From positions 51,373 through 115,372 of the forward strand of contig CAKOGP040002425.1 in the NCBI GenBank assembly GCA_933822405.4: DNA of 64,000 nucleotides, written 5' to 3'. The stretch's first letter is position 1; every line of letters begins with the position of its first letter. The notes below the pieces were generated by a model. It was not told where the DNA came from and did not search any database. It saw only the letters and a program-made list of their open reading frames with translations. The position numbers were made by a program, and so were the translations under genes. This stretch comes from Cylindrotheca closterium (taxonomy: Eukaryota; Bacillariophyta; Bacillariophyceae; Bacillariales; Bacillariaceae). Positions 60,638 to 64,000 of the stretch are shown here, in pieces.

Positions 60638-63460
60638 TACCAATACATACATACAAACCCAATGATCGATATCAGTCTTTGAATCTCGCTTGGAACAGAA
60701 TCCATTGATGGTTCTATCGGATTTTGACGCAAGTCAAGCTTTGTCAATAATGTCGAACTTCCAATCTCGGAAGGGAGAGATCTCAATTGGTTATTGGGAC
60801 AAGTTCAGGTCTGCCAATGATGTCAATCTTCCAATCTCGGATGGGAGAGAAGCCAAATCGTTCCATAAGAAGTGCAAACTTATGTCAGGGATCTCAAATC
60901 ACCACTCTCAGAGGGGAGAGACGTCAAGTCACTGGAGCTTAAGATCAACATTGTATGTAAGTGATGTCAACTTGGCAATCTAGGATGGGATAGATGTCAA
61001 CACATCATCATTTTTAGACGACAATTCAAAACTTGTCAAACAAAAACGAATAAGCCTTGATACCACATCTATAGCCACAACTCGTTGTATCTCATTTCCA
61101 ATACCAATGAAACCAACATGCTCTGACACAAGAAAAGGAAAGAAACGGTAATGCTGAGATCTGTAATGTCAAAATGATAAGCCATAGTATATGTCACTTG
61201 CGACTGTACCTAACGTGTCAATGTGAGTCAACAACTTGATTACGCCATCAATCTGAGTAGCTTCCATTGACAAAATCACTGCCTCAAGCTCGCTGATTCG
61301 CCGACCTCTGCAATCAGTCACAGACACAACACCCTCCCATAGACCATCACACATGTGGCCAGCAAAACATTTGAGACCAATCCATAGAAGTCGAATTTGC
61401 AATTTTCCACAGTAAATACCGATCAAACACTTCACCCTGATCTCTTTCACAAATAAAAATCCAACTGTCCACCTTCTGCAAAGTTGGAATAGTCATCTTC
61501 CGACATGTACTCATTGCAACCAAATGATTTGTCTACATCAACCACAAATTACTCTATTACTACTTCCGAAACAGAGAGACGATTTGAAAAGAACAAATTC
61601 CATGCACATTTTGATGATGGAACACAAAAGCTGATTGCTCTTGGGCCAGGAGAATAAACCATTTGGTTTCGTTGTTGCAGAAACGGCACCAACTCGTCGT
61701 CTTGCGCAAAAATAGACACCTCCTTGAAAAATGCAAGGCTGAGGAACTCAATATCGCAACCTGCTCCGTAGTAAGGGACACTGCATTTTTCTGTGAAAGT
61801 GACAGCATCCTGCCTTTCCTTAAAAATGAATTCTGGGATTCGAAGATGCATGGAGCCATCACGCATCGCACTATAAGATGCCTTGGAATGCAAAAAAACT
61901 TGCACGGACTTCAAATGAAAGTAATGCTCTGTTTGGATGGTCACAGTGCTTGTACCGCAGCGGGATATCGTCGCCTACGATATCCACTCCAAATCCAAAT
62001 TCTTGTCCACGATAGGTGTTTTTCCAGTCTTCTGTCACATTTTGAAAGGTGTAAAAGGTTTCATTCGGTACCGCCTATAGGGTTGCTCACACGCATTGCA
62101 TCCAAGAAAACATTCGATAGATCGTCCTCTCCACATTGTGCTCCCACGCAAATCCCAGCACAACAATCGCCCCCATCGTATTGGTGTTCCGCACTACTGT
62201 TGAAGTACACATTGCAAACTTCATTTCCAAGTGGCCGTATTTGACAAAGATCACCATCAGCACCATGTTGGCAAACACAATTGCCACTGCCATTATCGCA
62301 CACACCCTCGTATAGACACCACGGGTTCGTTTCATCGTTGCAATGTAGTAGACATGTAAAAAAAAATAATCAATTGGTCTGGCAAGACTAGCTGACGAAA
62401 ATTTTCCTTTGGAGATAACCCCGGCTGTTGCCTTCGTTGTCTGCATCATCGGTAGTCTTGTAGCGAGGAACGTACCACTGAAGCCCAAGAGGTGATCCTT
62501 GATCTATCTTGGCGTCCACAATTTCACTCACTGCAGTCACCCACTCGGATCGATCGTCCGGGGATGTTTTCAGATCGTCGATTAGAGTGAAGAGCCCATC
62601 ATTGACAACAAAGAAATCATGAAAATCGGGCAGACTTGTTTCGTTTACGAGGGCAGCAAAATGATCGGATTGAGTTCGTATCCATCTTTGGCCAGTGAAG
62701 AACAGAAAATCAAAGCTTCTGATTTTGGTCTTGTTATAGTGATAGATTGGGTGAGAGACTGAAGCATCCAAAACAGATCGAGACTTCACATCATCTTTAT
62801 TCAGCGGAATATGAAACATCGGTATCGAATCAATAGCCAAGATGGATGGACAAGCATCAATCGTAGTACAAAGCAATGACTGTCCACATTCAGCAGATGC
62901 TGTCTTGAATTCAGTAATCTCTAAGTGATCCAATGGAACCTCATCGGATGTATACCACTTGGCCGTAGCAGCTTCCAGCAGACTAAAGGTCAATTTTTCG
63001 ACAGATCGTACAATGTATGCCCCACATATCTTTCCCTTCTCGCCAGTGAAGAAGGCCCATCCACCATCGCCTTCTCCAAAGTCGGAGCAGAACCCAAACT
63101 TCCTGCCTTTTGAGAAACCGTCTTGCTCATACATCAATCGCCCAGAGAATTGATCATCGGATGACTTGGCAGCCTTGTAGCAGCCATTGAAAAGTCCAAG
63201 AAAGTGCAGAACCTCACCTCCAAACTAAATTTGAATGTCTGCTTCCACGTACATACCCGCATTCTGTTGTGCTGAGAAAAAGCTGAATGCTGCAAGCATC
63301 GCCAACAACACTGCAAAAGCCAACATGATGTGCGGAGCGGCCGTAGCGACGCCGAAAAAGAGGTTGTTTTCAACTGGAAAACAAAGGACCAAGATGAGCA
63401 AAAGAAAGACAGGCAAGGGCCCCAGGGCACAAAGGGTATCCGAAAACGATTCCTATCGCT
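60638..63460 (-). pseudogene. Decayed LRR/LNR receptor-like gene
   Basis: Reading down the minus strand: one or two hydrophobic spans (63416-63225: PVFLLLILVLCF; IMLAFAVLLAMLAAFSFFS), then in the same frame a TAG at 63227-63225, after which the frame goes on as FGGEVLHFLGLFNGCYKAAK and a 249-aa extracellular part (to 62388). A shifted frame carries EGVCDNGSGNCVCQHGADGD and an LNR-type block (GNEVCNVYFNSSAEHQYDGG, DCCAGICVGAQCGE; 62340-62061). Next frame: NETFYTFQNVTEDWKNTYRG. Leucine-rich repeats follow at 61000-60660: SLPSEIGRLTSLADLNLS and LPSEIGSSTLLTKLDLRQNP, split across frames by stops. TM + EGF/LNR + LRR is a known diatom surface-protein layout. One stop and at least three frame breaks make it a pseudogene unless introns hide them. 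Confidence 0.72.
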
Positions 63461-64000
63461 CCTGTAAGCCTTGTCCAAAAAGAACGTGGAAAAGTGGACA
63501 AAATCTGCCCATTTGATGCTTCTGCCTTTTTGGGTCTGTTGGACGACGATGACAGCGACGAAATTGCTGATGATGATGAGGATAACAAGACGCCGCACAG
63601 TCAGAAAGCAAACTGGGATTCCTATTATATCAGTAGTTATCCTGTCCCACAAGAACAAGCAAAAATGGTCCAATCTTGCCCATTTTCAGCAGCCTTCTTG
63701 GGTTTTTCTGATGATGCTCGCGGTCCCATCAACACAGTTTTTGATGATGAAGGTGACATGGCGACTGCAAAGGCCTCCAGCACAAGCGCACTATCCACTC
63801 CAATGGTGGTTCTCCAAGATGCTGAGGAGGATATCCCTTTCCAGAAGCCTGATAAAATGGCCCAACAGCTTTCCTCCTTTTTTACCTTTGGTGGCAAGAA
63901 TGGAATCGCTGACAGACATGAGGCCCCTCTTTGGAAGCATGGAAGCCCTGCAACGCCTTGTAAGGTATCAAGGCTTGCTGAGACGGCCGGACCTTGGGAG
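63398..64000 (+). CDS. Open frame running off the right edge, with three imperfect repeats
   Basis: No stop for 201 codons up to the window end; the first in-frame ATG is at 63665, so an upstream exon or that ATG must start it. Three imperfect units, each opening a block of about 60 residues: VDKICPFDASAFLGLLDDDD, AKMVQSCPFSAAFLGFSDDA and DKMAQQLSSFFTFGG. Spacers are acidic. No signal peptide, membrane span or known family. It lies partly opposite the head of the LRR/LNR pseudogene, and the minus strand also has an open frame (63637-64000) with repeated KPKKA words, so the strand is not fully certain; codon pattern and length favour plus. Confidence 0.4.

Overview
The window looks like nuclear DNA from a diatom, most likely a pennate one. 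The species cannot be fixed from sequence alone. The lineage call rests on several things: a plastid pre-sequence with a diatom/haptophyte-type signal-peptide cleavage site (…SSAF) followed by a twin-arginine lumen signal; a CRAL-TRIO/DUF6824 fusion, DUF6824 being an expanded domain in diatoms; large secreted VWD/VWA/NIDO adhesive proteins; an LRR/LNR receptor-like gene remnant; and short GT-AG introns of 74-114 bp. No prokaryotic operons, rRNA or tRNA genes were seen.

Layout. 0-8.5 kb: a DUF1499 protein, a TPR-like protein, a single-span membrane protein, a predicted thylakoid-lumen protein and a 783-aa coiled-coil protein. 8.8-12.4 kb: a direct duplication of a START-like (SRPBCC) gene; the second copy has a frame-shifted tail. 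13.5-25.2 kb: an ApoL-like/zinc-ribbon protein, a beheaded BTB pseudogene, a 1618-aa adhesin-like membrane protein with near-identical 405-bp modules, and an intact BTB (T1-type) gene. The flanks of the adhesin gene are two copies of one 1.5-kb segment. 25.35-26.31 kb: a candidate decayed element with terminal inverted repeats. 26.5-28.8 kb: a Q/N-rich secreted protein with a broken partial copy behind it. 29.6-35.1 kb: two tandem CRAL-TRIO::DUF6824 genes in a roughly 3-kb duplicated unit. 35.8-41 kb: a polytopic class-3 lipase and a protein made of four copies of a one-TM module. 42.3-45 kb: a NIDO+VWD secreted protein and 6-phosphogluconolactonase. 46.6-50.6 kb: two adjacent GOST-type seven-TM proteins. 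51.3-60.2 kb: a small secreted protein, a DAO-family FAD oxidoreductase, a third SRPBCC protein, a sulfotransferase-like membrane protein and a YIP1/YIPF protein with a long low-complexity head. 60.6-64 kb: a decayed LRR/LNR receptor-like gene on the minus strand and a plus-strand frame open to the window edge.

The genes are mostly independent eukaryotic units. Shared themes are the secretory/endomembrane route (two GOST proteins, YIP1, sulfotransferase-like, lipase), cell-surface adhesion (two VWD proteins, LRR/LNR remnant), and lipid handling (CRAL-TRIO, SRPBCC, lipase). The strongest structural signal is repeated local duplication followed by decay: at least five separate duplications are visible. 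No single undescribed multi-gene system could be demonstrated. The best unexplained items are the four-fold one-TM repeat protein, the adhesin cassette between two broken duplicates, and the inverted-repeat element.
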